From NCBI GenBank assembly GCA_001804565.1, contig MHAC01000002.1, positions 1 through 42,270 of the forward strand: a stretch of DNA of 42,270 nucleotides. Direction: 5' to 3'. The notes beneath the pieces are model-generated. The model was not told the origin of the DNA, did no database searches, and saw only the letters and a program-made list of their open reading frames with translations. This document shows positions 24,977 to 34,241 of the stretch, piece by piece. Position 1 is the first letter of the stretch, and each line of letters begins with the position of its first letter. The position numbers were made by a program, and so were the translations under genes. This stretch comes from Ignavibacteria bacterium GWF2_33_9 (GTDB taxonomy: Bacteria; Bacteroidota; Ignavibacteria; Kapaibacteriales; UBA2268).

Positions 24977-27109
24977 ATGAAAAATATGAATAAAAATTTA
25001 ATGAATAAAGTAACTTTTCTTTTATTTCTCTTGGGATTTTTATCTTGCACCATGCCTGAGAAAACAATGGCATTAAATCAAGATATGGAAGTGTACTATT
25101 CAATTGATGTAGAAATAAATCCCTCAATGTCCTATCTTACGGGAAATACCACTGTAGAAATTCTTTATAGTAACGAAAAATCTTATGAATTTCATTTGCT
25201 GAAATCACTGAAAATTACAAATTTCCAGTCATCAATGTTTGATATGAAAATTGAGGATGAAAATGAGTTTTACTCAAAAATTATAATAACAAGAAAATTC
25301 CCCTCCAAAAATTCTGTATTCCATATTAGTTATGAAGGCAAAGTATTTAATCCTCCTGCAGAAACCAATCTTACACAAAGGCATTCTCATTCAGAAGGAA
25401 TAATTTCTTCAAAACCTGATGAGGGAATTTATTTGCCTTCAGGTTCCTTTTACCCTTCCATATCTGATGTAATTGGAAACTTCACAGTTAAAGTGAAAGG
25501 ACCTGCAGATTATACTTTCGTAACAAGCGGTAATATGAAAAAGATATCATCTGACTCAAAATTCAATGTGAGAGAGTGGAAAATGCCATTTCCTACAGAT
25601 GGAATTACTATTGTTGGCGGGAAATTTATTGAATATTCAAAAACTTTTGATGGAACTGAATTTCAATTATTTACTTATGATAGCACTAAATTTGCTGAAA
25701 CATATTTGAATTCGAACATCAAGTATTATCAAATTTATACTAACTTATTTGGTAAATATCCATTCAATACATTCAGTATTGTTGAAAATTTCTTTGCAAC
25801 AGGATTTGGAATGCCCGGTTATACACTTCTTTCAGGTAAATTGCTTGTTATGCCATGGGTAACTTTATCACCCGGTTCGCTTGCACACGAATTTGTCCAT
25901 AATTGGTGGGGGAACAGCGTTTATGTGGACTATTCCGGAGGAAACTGGTGCGAAGCACTTACAACATTTTCTTCAAATTACTATTATAATGTAGAAGAAA
26001 ATAAGGCCGCTGAAATGCTTGATTGGCGTAAAAAAGCACTTATGGCTATTGATGCACTTGAACCTGAGAAGAATTATCCGGTTATCGATTTCAAGTATCA
26101 AGAAGATATGTTCGATGCAGTAATCGGCTATAGTAAAGGTGCATTTATTTTCTATGAAATTTACAAATTTGCCGGAAAAGAAGCATTTTTCATCGCTCTT
26201 AAGAATTTTGCAAATGAATTCAAAGGCAAACGTGCTTACTGGTCAGATTTAATTGATTATTTTGTTAAATTTGCTCCAACAGAAATTACTGCAAAATATA
26301 ATTTAAAAGAAATAATTAATCAATGGCTGAGTTCCAAAGATATACCTGCTGTGAGACTTTTGGATGCAAAGAAAAATGGAAATACAATTGATATTACACT
26401 GGAAAAAACCACAGATTTAACTCTTACAATTCCTATTAAATTAATTGGGAAAGAGAAATCTGAATACTTTAATTTTGTTGTTTCAGATAAAAAATTCAGT
26501 ACAAAAATAAATGCAGATTTTGATGTTGAAAAAATACAAGTAGATCCGGATTACATGGCTCTTCGAAAAATTTATGATTGGGAAAAACCATTCAGTTTCG
26601 GCAGAACTCTATCATCAAATCCACTTGTGGTTTTGCCTTCGGAGAATTCACCAAATTATAAAGTTGCTAAAGAATTTTATGATGAATTAGTAGCCAGCGA
26701 TTATAAATTTAGTTTCAAGAGTTCGGATAAGTTAACAAATGATGATATTAAAAACAATTCTCTCTTTTTGCTTGGAAATTCTCATGAATATGATTTGATG
26801 AAAAACATACTAAAAAATCTTCCTGACGGATTGGAAATATCAAACGGAAATTACGAAGTGGATGGTAAATCTTCACCTGAATCCGAAAATTGCATGCTAT
26901 TTTGTACGGACCATCCGGCAGATGCAACTAAATATTGTACTGCTATCGTATTCGACAATTTAACTGATATAAAATCTCTACGTAGATTTTTCCATTATCA
27001 GAGTTATTCAATGGCTTTATTGAGTATTACTAAACCCGGAAGACCAATTTTCAGTACTGAGGTTTATCCTAATGTTACTTCGAAAGTAGAAATGGAAAAA
27101 GCATTCTAA
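24977..27109 (+). CDS. M1-like metallopeptidase lipoprotein lacking the GAMEN motif
   Basis: 710 residues. The N-terminus carries a lipoprotein signal (FLLFLLGFLSC, Cys24). An N-terminal beta domain (about 35-230) leads to a gluzincin core: HEFVH at 304-308, then Glu326 in GNWCEAL, and Tyr385 in GYSKGAF, the Tyr-x-Lys-Gly-Ala usual in M1 enzymes. Two points differ from classical aminopeptidases. The exopeptidase motif GAMEN is replaced by GFGMPG (276-281), and HExxH and the third zinc ligand are separated by 17 rather than 18 residues. It is therefore a divergent M1 member, probably attached to a membrane facing the periplasm or surface. The C-terminal part (about 540-710) has no recognised domain. 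YbaK follows after 12 nt. Confidence 0.85.
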   Translation: MKNMNKNLMNKVTFLLFLLGFLSCTMPEKTMALNQDMEVYYSIDVEINPSMSYLTGNTTVEILYSNEKSYEFHLLKSLKITNFQSSMFDMKIEDENEFYSKIIITRKFPSKNSVFHISYEGKVFNPPAETNLTQRHSHSEGIISSKPDEGIYLPSGSFYPSISDVIGNFTVKVKGPADYTFVTSGNMKKISSDSKFNVREWKMPFPTDGITIVGGKFIEYSKTFDGTEFQLFTYDSTKFAETYLNSNIKYYQIYTNLFGKYPFNTFSIVENFFATGFGMPGYTLLSGKLLVMPWVTLSPGSLAHEFVHNWWGNSVYVDYSGGNWCEALTTFSSNYYYNVEENKAAEMLDWRKKALMAIDALEPEKNYPVIDFKYQEDMFDAVIGYSKGAFIFYEIYKFAGKEAFFIALKNFANEFKGKRAYWSDLIDYFVKFAPTEITAKYNLKEIINQWLSSKDIPAVRLLDAKKNGNTIDITLEKTTDLTLTIPIKLIGKEKSEYFNFVVSDKKFSTKINADFDVEKIQVDPDYMALRKIYDWEKPFSFGRTLSSNPLVVLPSENSPNYKVAKEFYDELVASDYKFSFKSSDKLTNDDIKNNSLFLLGNSHEYDLMKNILKNLPDGLEISNGNYEVDGKSSPESENCMLFCTDHPADATKYCTAIVFDNLTDIKSLRRFFHYQSYSMALLSITKPGRPIFSTEVYPNVTSKVEMEKAF

Positions 27110-27121
27110 GGAAGGTGAGAG

Positions 27122-27598
27122 ATGTCTCAGGATATTCCAGTAACAACTGCAGTCAGATTTTTACGAAGCAATAATATTGATTTTGAAGGATATCAATATA
27201 AATATGAAGAAAAAGGTGGTACTCGTCATACTGCAGAAGTAATGCAAGTAGATGAACATAAAGTGATAAAGACTTTGATTTTCGATGCAGATAATGAGTT
27301 AATTATTGTACTGATGCATGGCGATAGGGAAGTGTCCACAAAGGAATTGGCACGACAAATTGGAGTAAAAAAAGCCCAGCCTGCCGATGCAAAGAAAGCG
27401 ATGAATGCAACAGGTTATCAGTTCGGTGGTACAAGCCCTTATGGAACTAAAAAGAAAATGGACATTTTTGCAGAAGAAAGCATATTCGGTTTGCCTGAAA
27501 TATACATAAATGGTGGTAAAAGGGGATTCATTGTAAAATTGAATATTGAAGAATTTAAGAAAAGTCTGGATTTTAATTTGGTTAATGTTGCCATTTGA
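27122..27598 (+). CDS. ybaK: Cys-tRNA(Pro)/aminoacyl-tRNA deacylase, YbaK/EbsC family
   Basis: 158 residues. YbaK-type proteins remove misattached cysteine or other amino acids from tRNA (tRNA-Pro in E. coli) in the cytosol. The N-terminus VTTAVRFLRSNNIDFEGYQYKYEE is the standard opening, followed by VIKTLIFDADNELIIVLMHGDREVSTKELARQIG and the active-site region TGYQFGGTSPYGTKK, then LPEIYINGGKRGFIVKL. The length is full for the family. The start has a good purine-rich site (AAGGAAGGTGAGAG). Its position directly after the M1 gene suggests co-transcription, but I see no functional link. Confidence 0.93.
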   Translation: MSQDIPVTTAVRFLRSNNIDFEGYQYKYEEKGGTRHTAEVMQVDEHKVIKTLIFDADNELIIVLMHGDREVSTKELARQIGVKKAQPADAKKAMNATGYQFGGTSPYGTKKKMDIFAEESIFGLPEIYINGGKRGFIVKLNIEEFKKSLDFNLVNVAI

Positions 27599-27855
27599 AA
27601 ATGAACAGAAATTCATAAATCTCGAAAAAAGCGAAATATTTTTTTTTAATTTATAGGAAATTATTATTTTTCAATAAACCTTAAGATGTGCTCTGGGAAA
27701 TAATCTTAGCGATTACTCGGAAAAATAATTAAAAAATAGTCATAAAACTAAAAAAATATTTGCCTTTTTATGTTACAAAATCGCTTTTAATGTGTTATTA
27801 TAATAAAGATGTTGTGCAATTTACAAAAAGTCATCAAAATTTGAATACTAAAGTG

Positions 27856-30800
27856 ATGAAATATTATCTTACAAACTTCATTATTCTCTTCATATTATTA
27901 AGTGGAGTTTCCTTGGCAGAATTCGATTTGGAAGGATTCAAGGAAGCCACTCAAGATATTAGGCGAATAGATAATTTCGGTACAGATTTTTACTTAACTG
28001 TACCACCTGCATATTTCAATGAAAATCAGAATAATGTTTCAATCAAAATTTACGTATTTTCTTATTACGAAACAAAGGTGAAATTGCAGGTTGAATCCAA
28101 GGCTTTCACCGAAAGTGCAATGGTTTATCCCGAAACAGAAACAATTTTCGACATTTTACCCGAAATTGCATTCCCGTTTACACAAACATCTACTTTACCA
28201 ACAAGCAATGAGGAATTTTACAAAAAATCAGCATTACGTATAACTAGTGATTTTCCGGTAGCAGTTTATATTGTCCTTTCCGGCACAATGCAAAGTGAAG
28301 GTTATTTAGCTTTGCCTGTGTCGTCATCCGGAAGAGAATATGTATTGCAAAGTTATATTGACCCAAGTTCACAGGTTAGTTCTACTATTAATTACCCTGC
28401 AATGGCCGGTATAGTGAATCCTTTTGACGGCAACAAGATAACTGTAATAATGAGTAATACTTTAAAGGGCAAAGTTTTCCTGAATGATACAACATCTAGA
28501 GTACTTGATAAAGGTGATACATGGTTTGTATCGCTTAAAGGAAAAACAGGAGATTTGAGTGGTGTGAAGATTATTTCAGATAAACCAATTACAGCAATTA
28601 CAGCAAATCAAATTGCTTCTGTTCCTGTTGGTAGTCCTCCGACTAATTATTTGATAGAACAGGAAATTCCGACAAAAGCGTGGGGACATTCTTTCCATAT
28701 TCCACGAATTATTTCAAGAAATAAGTCTCCCATTTTCAAAGTTGCTGCTAAAGATGCAAATACTGAAGTCTATCTGAATGGTATTTTACAAACGACTTTA
28801 TTATCATTAGCAAATTCGAGTGAATATATTGAACTTCGTCCTGATGTTACTAATCCGAAAGCACTTGATGTGATTACAGCAAGCAAAGATATCTCTGTAT
28901 CAGTATTTCACCCGGGTTATTCCGATGAATCTACAAATCAGGATTTCTACAAACCCAGCAGAACAAATCTTGTACCGTATGAACAATATGCAAATCAGAT
29001 GCTGTTCAATATTCCGAGATATGCATTAGAAAATGAAAAATCAGATATTTTTTTATATTTAAATGTTCAATTGAATTCTGACGGTTCTATTCCTGATAAT
29101 CTGGAAATTGGATATTATGTAAATAATGTTTTGATTTGGAAAAAAGTCGCAAATTTGAATATACTGGATAAAAAAGAATTTAAATATCAGTTCAATGCAC
29201 GAAGATTTGCTCAATTGGTAATTAAAATGACGGAATCTGGTAATTATAAATTACGTGGAGATAATAATTTTTCTGTTACATTGTTTGCTTCAAATGAAAC
29301 AGGTACTTTTTCATTCCCTGCAGGATTACCACAAAAGTTTATTCATTCAGTTGACCATGAAGCTCCGGTTCCTAATTATGTGATGGCATGCGATGGGTCA
29401 TTAATAGGCACAACTACAGACAAGCCTGATAATGCAGCAATAAGATCAAATCTTACAACACCGATTTTCCATTCAAATGTGAGCAATAATTATGACAGAA
29501 TATTCGATAATGTTATTCCGGGGATTACAACTTCTTTCAATTGGAAATTGAATGTAAGGGACAAAAATCAGGATGCAAATGCCGTCATTACATTCCGTGA
29601 CTATGCCGGAAATGATACTATTGTATTTTTCGAATATATTGCTCCGAAAATTACTTTAACTCCAAGTGTCCTGGATTTTGGCAATACAAAAGTAAATCAG
29701 GAATATTCTAAACTTATTACAATTAAGAATAATTCGGATAGTACTTACGTAATAACAGATTTACCGTTCAAATATAAAATCAGAGGATTTGCATTAAGAT
29801 CAAATTTTAGTCAAATCACTTTAAATCCCGGAGATGAAAAGCAAGTAGAAATTACATTCAAATCATCTTCCAGAGGAGTTTTTGATGATTCAATCGGAGT
29901 GAATAATAATTGTTTTTCTGCATTTAAAGCTAAAGTAATTGCTCAAACCGGTTCTCCGAAGATAATTGTAACAGATGTCTTTTTTAATGATGTTACTCTT
30001 CCAAGTACTGAAAGCAAATTTGCAACAATTACGAATGTTGGTGAAAATGATTTGACGATTACAGGTTGGTCACTTAGCGATAACGTGAACTTCACTCCAG
30101 CGTTCGGACGTGAAATATCTCAGTCTAAACCTTTAATTATTCCACCTAATCAAAGTTTCACATTTTCTGTAATATTCAATCCTACTGTTGAAAAATCTTT
30201 CAATGAGCAATTGATATTCACTAGTGATGCTAATGAATTGGATAGTCTATGTTTGATTAAAGCAAAAGCGATTTCAACAGGGATGCTCACTTCATCTTAT
30301 GATTGGCAGAATGTTAGATTGGACATATCAGCATCGCCGGAGAAATATTTGGCTGAAAATGCAATTACTATTAAAAATACCGGCAAGAGTAATATTACAA
30401 TCAGTAAAATCAGCATTGAAAGTGGAAGTATAAATACAAATAATTTCGAAATTGATTATTTATCCATTATCGGTAAGACTTTAAAAGAAAATGAATCGAT
30501 TTCTTTGAATGCCACTTTTATACCAAGGAATATTGGCAAGAATGAACTGATTTTGAAATTCACATCTAATTATGGTTCAGAAAATATTTCTACCTTGTCA
30601 GCTATTGTGGTTGTTCCTAAAATCAAACCGATTGAAGAAACAATTGATTTCGACACTACTTTGGTAAATTATCCTTCGCAGGAAAACAGTCGTTTAATTG
30701 AAATAGTGAATTTATCCCAAGCTGACTGGCAATATGCAGATAATTTGACGATATACGAAATCCTCCCACAGGAACCAAAGGTTGCTTCTCTGAATAGTAA

Positions 30801-32037
30801 TGATGATTCAAGTTCATATTTTATTAATGTTACAGATATTGAGTTTCCTCTTACGCTTCACCCGGGTCAAAAATTATCAATTCCGGTTGCCTTTTCTGCA
30901 AAGGATACCGGATTTATTGAAACTAAATTATATGTAAAATCTGATGCACTAAATAATTTTGAAGTAAATCTGAAAGGTTATGGTGCGGACAGAATTGTAT
31001 CAATGTCCGGACTGGACTTGGCAAATTGCCTTGGAGTGCCGATTCAGGGGGCAATTCAAATTAAAAATAATTCTGTTCAGGAAATTGAAGTAGAAGAATT
31101 ATCTATCGATAATCAGGATGCCGATTTCAAAATTTTGGATGATATTAGCAGTGGTTTAAAGATAAAACCTCTTGAATCTAAATTGATTAATGTTGTATAT
31201 ACTCCAACCGGGCTTTCCAGCAAATCTGTTAAAGTTTACGGGAAATTAAAAGGTGAAGTAGTGCCAAGTCTGACAGCAGAAATTACCGGAAAAACTAATC
31301 AATACCTTCTTTCATCCTATTTATCTCCTGTTTCGCAAACATCGAAAATTGATGAAGATATATCTACTAAAATCTATTTGGAAGAAAATCCTGAACTTGC
31401 AGATTTTCAATGCGATAAGTTTTTGGTATATATGAATTTTACAGGCGATTTCCTTAAATTAATGCCAAATTCTATTGAACTTGGAACAACACTTGCCGGA
31501 AAATTCAAAATTGATAATCTAAAAATTAATCAAGCTTCGGGAACAGCAGAGTTTCAACTTACATCATTGCAGGGTGTATCTCAAATTTTAAAAGGCGAAT
31601 TCCTGAAAATGCAATTCCATACATATTTTCCTACAGGTTCGTCTAATTTGGGTGTTGTATCTGCGGAAATTATTCCTATGAATAATTCATGCTACATTCT
31701 GAAAACATCTTCCAGCAATGTAGTGTTGAATCAAACTTGCGTTGACGATTTACGGAAAATACAGATTTCCGGAAATGATTATTATCTGCAGGGCTTGCAG
31801 CAAAATCCTGTTACAGAAAACCAAGAAATCGAATTCGGAATTCCTTTCAATAATTTTACTGATATCAGTATTTATAATCATTCCGGAACACTATGCAACA
31901 GACCGGTGTTTGGAGATATTGGCAAAGGCTCTTATACATTTATTCTGGATATTAAAAACCTCTCAAATGGGATTTATTTCTTGCAGTTCAAATCAGGTGA
32001 ATATACAAAAGTGAAAAAATTTATTATTGCAAAATAA
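27856..32037 (+). CDS. Large T9SS surface protein with IgGFc-binding-like and ASH/choice-of-anchor domains
   Basis: 1393 residues from the ATG at 27856, which starts a clean signal peptide (MKYYLTNFIILFILLSGVSLA). A longer open frame begins at 27760 but adds 32 residues without sense. The first half (about 25-530) resembles the IgGFc-binding N-terminal region: FGTDFYLTVPPAYF, VYIVLSG, YVLQSYIDPSSQ, VKIISDKPITAITANQ. The second half holds several immunoglobulin-like ASH-type repeats: LTPSVLDFGNTKVNQEYSK, then blocks with VNVGENDL/NTGKSNITI-type strands and a VAFSAKDTG motif. The C-terminus is a T9SS domain (IYNHSGTLCN, LSNGIYFLQFKSG, VKKFIIAK). It is probably a surface adhesin or matrix protein. 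The 257-nt upstream gap holds only AT-rich sequence and a weak small hairpin. Confidence 0.82.
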   Translation: MKYYLTNFIILFILLSGVSLAEFDLEGFKEATQDIRRIDNFGTDFYLTVPPAYFNENQNNVSIKIYVFSYYETKVKLQVESKAFTESAMVYPETETIFDILPEIAFPFTQTSTLPTSNEEFYKKSALRITSDFPVAVYIVLSGTMQSEGYLALPVSSSGREYVLQSYIDPSSQVSSTINYPAMAGIVNPFDGNKITVIMSNTLKGKVFLNDTTSRVLDKGDTWFVSLKGKTGDLSGVKIISDKPITAITANQIASVPVGSPPTNYLIEQEIPTKAWGHSFHIPRIISRNKSPIFKVAAKDANTEVYLNGILQTTLLSLANSSEYIELRPDVTNPKALDVITASKDISVSVFHPGYSDESTNQDFYKPSRTNLVPYEQYANQMLFNIPRYALENEKSDIFLYLNVQLNSDGSIPDNLEIGYYVNNVLIWKKVANLNILDKKEFKYQFNARRFAQLVIKMTESGNYKLRGDNNFSVTLFASNETGTFSFPAGLPQKFIHSVDHEAPVPNYVMACDGSLIGTTTDKPDNAAIRSNLTTPIFHSNVSNNYDRIFDNVIPGITTSFNWKLNVRDKNQDANAVITFRDYAGNDTIVFFEYIAPKITLTPSVLDFGNTKVNQEYSKLITIKNNSDSTYVITDLPFKYKIRGFALRSNFSQITLNPGDEKQVEITFKSSSRGVFDDSIGVNNNCFSAFKAKVIAQTGSPKIIVTDVFFNDVTLPSTESKFATITNVGENDLTITGWSLSDNVNFTPAFGREISQSKPLIIPPNQSFTFSVIFNPTVEKSFNEQLIFTSDANELDSLCLIKAKAISTGMLTSSYDWQNVRLDISASPEKYLAENAITIKNTGKSNITISKISIESGSINTNNFEIDYLSIIGKTLKENESISLNATFIPRNIGKNELILKFTSNYGSENISTLSAIVVVPKIKPIEETIDFDTTLVNYPSQENSRLIEIVNLSQADWQYADNLTIYEILPQEPKVASLNSNDDSSSYFINVTDIEFPLTLHPGQKLSIPVAFSAKDTGFIETKLYVKSDALNNFEVNLKGYGADRIVSMSGLDLANCLGVPIQGAIQIKNNSVQEIEVEELSIDNQDADFKILDDISSGLKIKPLESKLINVVYTPTGLSSKSVKVYGKLKGEVVPSLTAEITGKTNQYLLSSYLSPVSQTSKIDEDISTKIYLEENPELADFQCDKFLVYMNFTGDFLKLMPNSIELGTTLAGKFKIDNLKINQASGTAEFQLTSLQGVSQILKGEFLKMQFHTYFPTGSSNLGVVSAEIIPMNNSCYILKTSSSNVVLNQTCVDDLRKIQISGNDYYLQGLQQNPVTENQEIEFGIPFNNFTDISIYNHSGTLCNRPVFGDIGKGSYTFILDIKNLSNGIYFLQFKSGEYTKVKKFIIAK

Positions 32038-32058
32038 ATGACATTATGAATTTAAAAC

Positions 32059-32091
32059 AAAAAAGTCCGAAAATTACTTCGGACTTTTTTT
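32059..32091. terminator. Bidirectional Rho-independent terminator
   Basis: Arms at 32059-32070 (aaaaaagtccga) and 32079-32090 (tcggactttttt) make a perfect 12-bp stem with an 8-nt loop. It sits between the T9SS surface gene (ends 32037) and the convergent YceI gene (ends 32107) and can serve both. Confidence 0.92.
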
Positions 32092-32106
32092 ATTGGACAT
32101 TACAGA

Positions 32107-32700
32107 TTATTTATCTGCTTCTATAAAGATATTTAAGTCAATATCATCATATATTAATTTATCACCAATCTCTTTAAAAAATGTTTTGGAACGATATTTC
32201 ACATCAAATTTGGTTCTGTCAAAAGTTACCATAATATTAGCAGACAAGTGACCATCTTTAATCTCGAGTGAAGCAGGAATCATTACTTCTCCTCTTTTAT
32301 TCTTGATTGTCAGGTTCCCGATAATAAAATAGTCATTTTTCAATTTCTTATCCATTCTTTTGAATGTTAATTTTGCTTCGGGATATTTTGCTACATCAAA
32401 GAAATCGGGTGATTTTAAGTGTGTTTCCAGTTTTTCTTTGTCTGCTTTATTATCAAGGTCTGTATTTTCAATTGTTGACATATCAACAACAAAAGTACCG
32501 GAAATTAGCTTTTTATTTTTAAAAACCAATTCACCGGATTTGAACTTAATTGTCCCTTTGTGATCTTTGCCAATTTGACGACCGGACCAATTGATTAGAC
32601 TCTTCTTCAAGTTTAATTTGTATGTTACTTCCTGTGCAAATGTATTTGCAGTAAGAAAAGCAAAAATTAGAAGTAACAGGATTGAAAATTTATTTTTCAT
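32107..32700 (-). CDS. YceI family exported protein
   Basis: 197 residues with a signal peptide (MKNKFSILLLLIFAFLTANTFA, cleaved before QEVTYK). YceI proteins are periplasmic lipocalin-like barrels that bind isoprenoid or other hydrophobic ligands. Family marks are LINWSGRQIGKDHKGTIKF, ISGTFVVDMSTIENTD, LETHLKSPDFFDVAKYPEAKLTF and a final DDIDLNIFIEA strand. The ligand is unknown. It lies 13 nt downstream of the winged-helix membrane protein gene on the same strand, so the two may be made together. It ends at a shared bidirectional terminator. Confidence 0.93.
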   Translation of the reverse strand: MKNKFSILLLLIFAFLTANTFAQEVTYKLNLKKSLINWSGRQIGKDHKGTIKFKSGELVFKNKKLISGTFVVDMSTIENTDLDNKADKEKLETHLKSPDFFDVAKYPEAKLTFKRMDKKLKNDYFIIGNLTIKNKRGEVMIPASLEIKDGHLSANIMVTFDRTKFDVKYRSKTFFKEIGDKLIYDDIDLNIFIEADK

Positions 32701-32713
32701 AATATTATAAGGA

Positions 32714-34054
32714 TTATTTGTTTAAATTTAAAATAAAATTATCTACATTATAGATTGGAACAGCATTTTCATTAATATCTACAGTTCCACGCATTTCTGC
32801 CATTAATTTATTCAATGAATTTTGTGCTTTGGAAAATAGATTTTGTGGTAAACTAATAGTATTCGCAATTTTTTCAAAAGTGATATCATTTCTTAGTACC
32901 ACGATAGCATATAACAATTTCTTTCTCATTATATTATTTTCTCTCAGTTTCTTCGCTCTCAAAACAAAAGGGTATCTCAAAATAGGTATAAGAAAGAAAG
33001 ATATTGAGAAAATCATAGGAAACCAACCCAGTGCAATTTGGAAGAAAACAGGTACATTAATAATTTGTTCTTTATAGAGAATCGGGTCACCTAATGTGTT
33101 CAATAAAAAGATTGAGACAATTAAGTTAAAAGTATTCATTAGAATAATTCCTGCATTTCTACCGGTGGAATTACCGTTCATTACGGCTGGTTGTTCCACT
33201 TCGTCGTAATAATAAATGATTTGTCCGCCATCCAAATCTTGAGATTGAGAATGGAGCATATTGGTGAAATCTGCAATGACATTTCCATCATCATCAATTT
33301 CCAATTCACCACTAAATTTGGCTGCATATTCTGCAAGTAATTCTTCAGCTTTATTCATTGTTACTCCAGAAAGAAGCACAATGTCTGCAGCAGTTAATCT
33401 TCCGTTAGAAACTTTCCTCAAATAAGCCAACGTTTCTCTTTTATCACCCAATTCATCTTTAGGAGGAACTTCCGGACCAAAAACAAAATGAAAAACTGCT
33501 TGTACGAAATTTTTACCTTTATTTTTCGGTTTTTCATATTGTTTATATCGCAAACCGGATGGATCTGTCATCATTTGAATACGATTGGAAAATGAAATCC
33601 AATACATCCCTTCGAATATTGCTCGGAATAATCCTCCAAAAATGCTTAAATCCGGTCCACGCCTGTCACGATCATTCCCACCAGACATTGAAAGTGCGAT
33701 AATAATTATAACGAATACTACAGTATATACAATGAGTATTATTCCTGTTAATGCCTTGTAAATTGCCTGAAAAACTTTCCAAAGCACATTCAGAAAATTC
33801 TGCATAACTTCAGCAAAGGATTTCTTCCCGATTTTTTCCAAAGGATAAATAAACTGGAATAAAAGCTTGCCGTTTTCGGGATTCATCGTTACTTTAGCAC
33901 GATAAATTTCAAGCAGTCTTTTTACTGAATCATTGATTTCAAATAAAGAATATCCAGTTTCAGCTGCTAAATCTTCCGGTGAAAATCTTCCTCTGGTTTT
34001 GGGTAATAATTTCTCAACCTTTAATAAAATTTCTTCTTGTTTTGTTTGAGCCAT
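32714..34054 (-). CDS. Integral membrane protein with three winged-helix-like modules (function unknown)
   Basis: 446 residues from the ATG at 34054; an in-frame GTG at 34075 would add seven. I do not recognise a named family. Three similar stretches look like small winged helices, each a helix-turn-helix pattern followed by a short beta hairpin: about 6-68 (FSPEDLAAETGYSLFEINDSVKRLL, then wing NPENGKLLFQF), 205-263 (LTAADIVLLSGVTMNKAEELL, wing DDDGNVIADF) and 376-437 (ITFEKIANTISLPQNLFSKAQ, wing NENAVPIYNV). Hydrophobic segments lie between them at about 102-124, 301-322 and 335-363. The arrangement suggests cytosolic regulatory or protein-binding modules on a membrane anchor. No catalytic motif is visible. 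YceI follows 13 nt downstream. Confidence 0.7.
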   Translation of the reverse strand: MAQTKQEEILLKVEKLLPKTRGRFSPEDLAAETGYSLFEINDSVKRLLEIYRAKVTMNPENGKLLFQFIYPLEKIGKKSFAEVMQNFLNVLWKVFQAIYKALTGIILIVYTVVFVIIIIALSMSGGNDRDRRGPDLSIFGGLFRAIFEGMYWISFSNRIQMMTDPSGLRYKQYEKPKNKGKNFVQAVFHFVFGPEVPPKDELGDKRETLAYLRKVSNGRLTAADIVLLSGVTMNKAEELLAEYAAKFSGELEIDDDGNVIADFTNMLHSQSQDLDGGQIIYYYDEVEQPAVMNGNSTGRNAGIILMNTFNLIVSIFLLNTLGDPILYKEQIINVPVFFQIALGWFPMIFSISFFLIPILRYPFVLRAKKLRENNIMRKKLLYAIVVLRNDITFEKIANTISLPQNLFSKAQNSLNKLMAEMRGTVDINENAVPIYNVDNFILNLNK

Positions 34055-34212
34055 ATTAACTTTTTTTAAATTCACTATTTAATATAAACGAATTTATCCG
34101 AAAAGATTGAAATTCATTTTAATAACTTTTACATTTTGCAAGTTTTACTATATATATAACAAAAAAAACTGCTAAAAATTACATATTTAAACAATTATTT
34201 TTTCATACTCGT

Positions 34213-34220
34213 TAATTTTG
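34213..34220 (+). promoter_or_regulatory. Candidate -7 promoter element (TAATTTTG)
   Basis: TAATTTTG ends 21 nt before the ATG at 34242, the same octamer and distance as upstream of the epimerase gene. No matching -33 TTTG is seen at the expected spacing. Confidence 0.45.
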
Positions 34221-34241
34221 CAATATATAAATCAATGAAAC

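Noticed and set aside
21639-27829. A 16-base match (gcaatttacaaaaagt) upstream of both the NlpC/P60 gene and the large T9SS gene.
   Set aside because: With this AT content, one or more matches of that length are expected by chance in 42 kb; the surroundings do not align as a shared promoter.
27599-27855. A possible small RNA or riboswitch in the gap before the large T9SS gene (taagat/atctta stem near 27683-27711).
   Set aside because: The stem is only 6 bp with a 17-nt loop and no T-run or known riboswitch core; the rest is plain AT-rich sequence.
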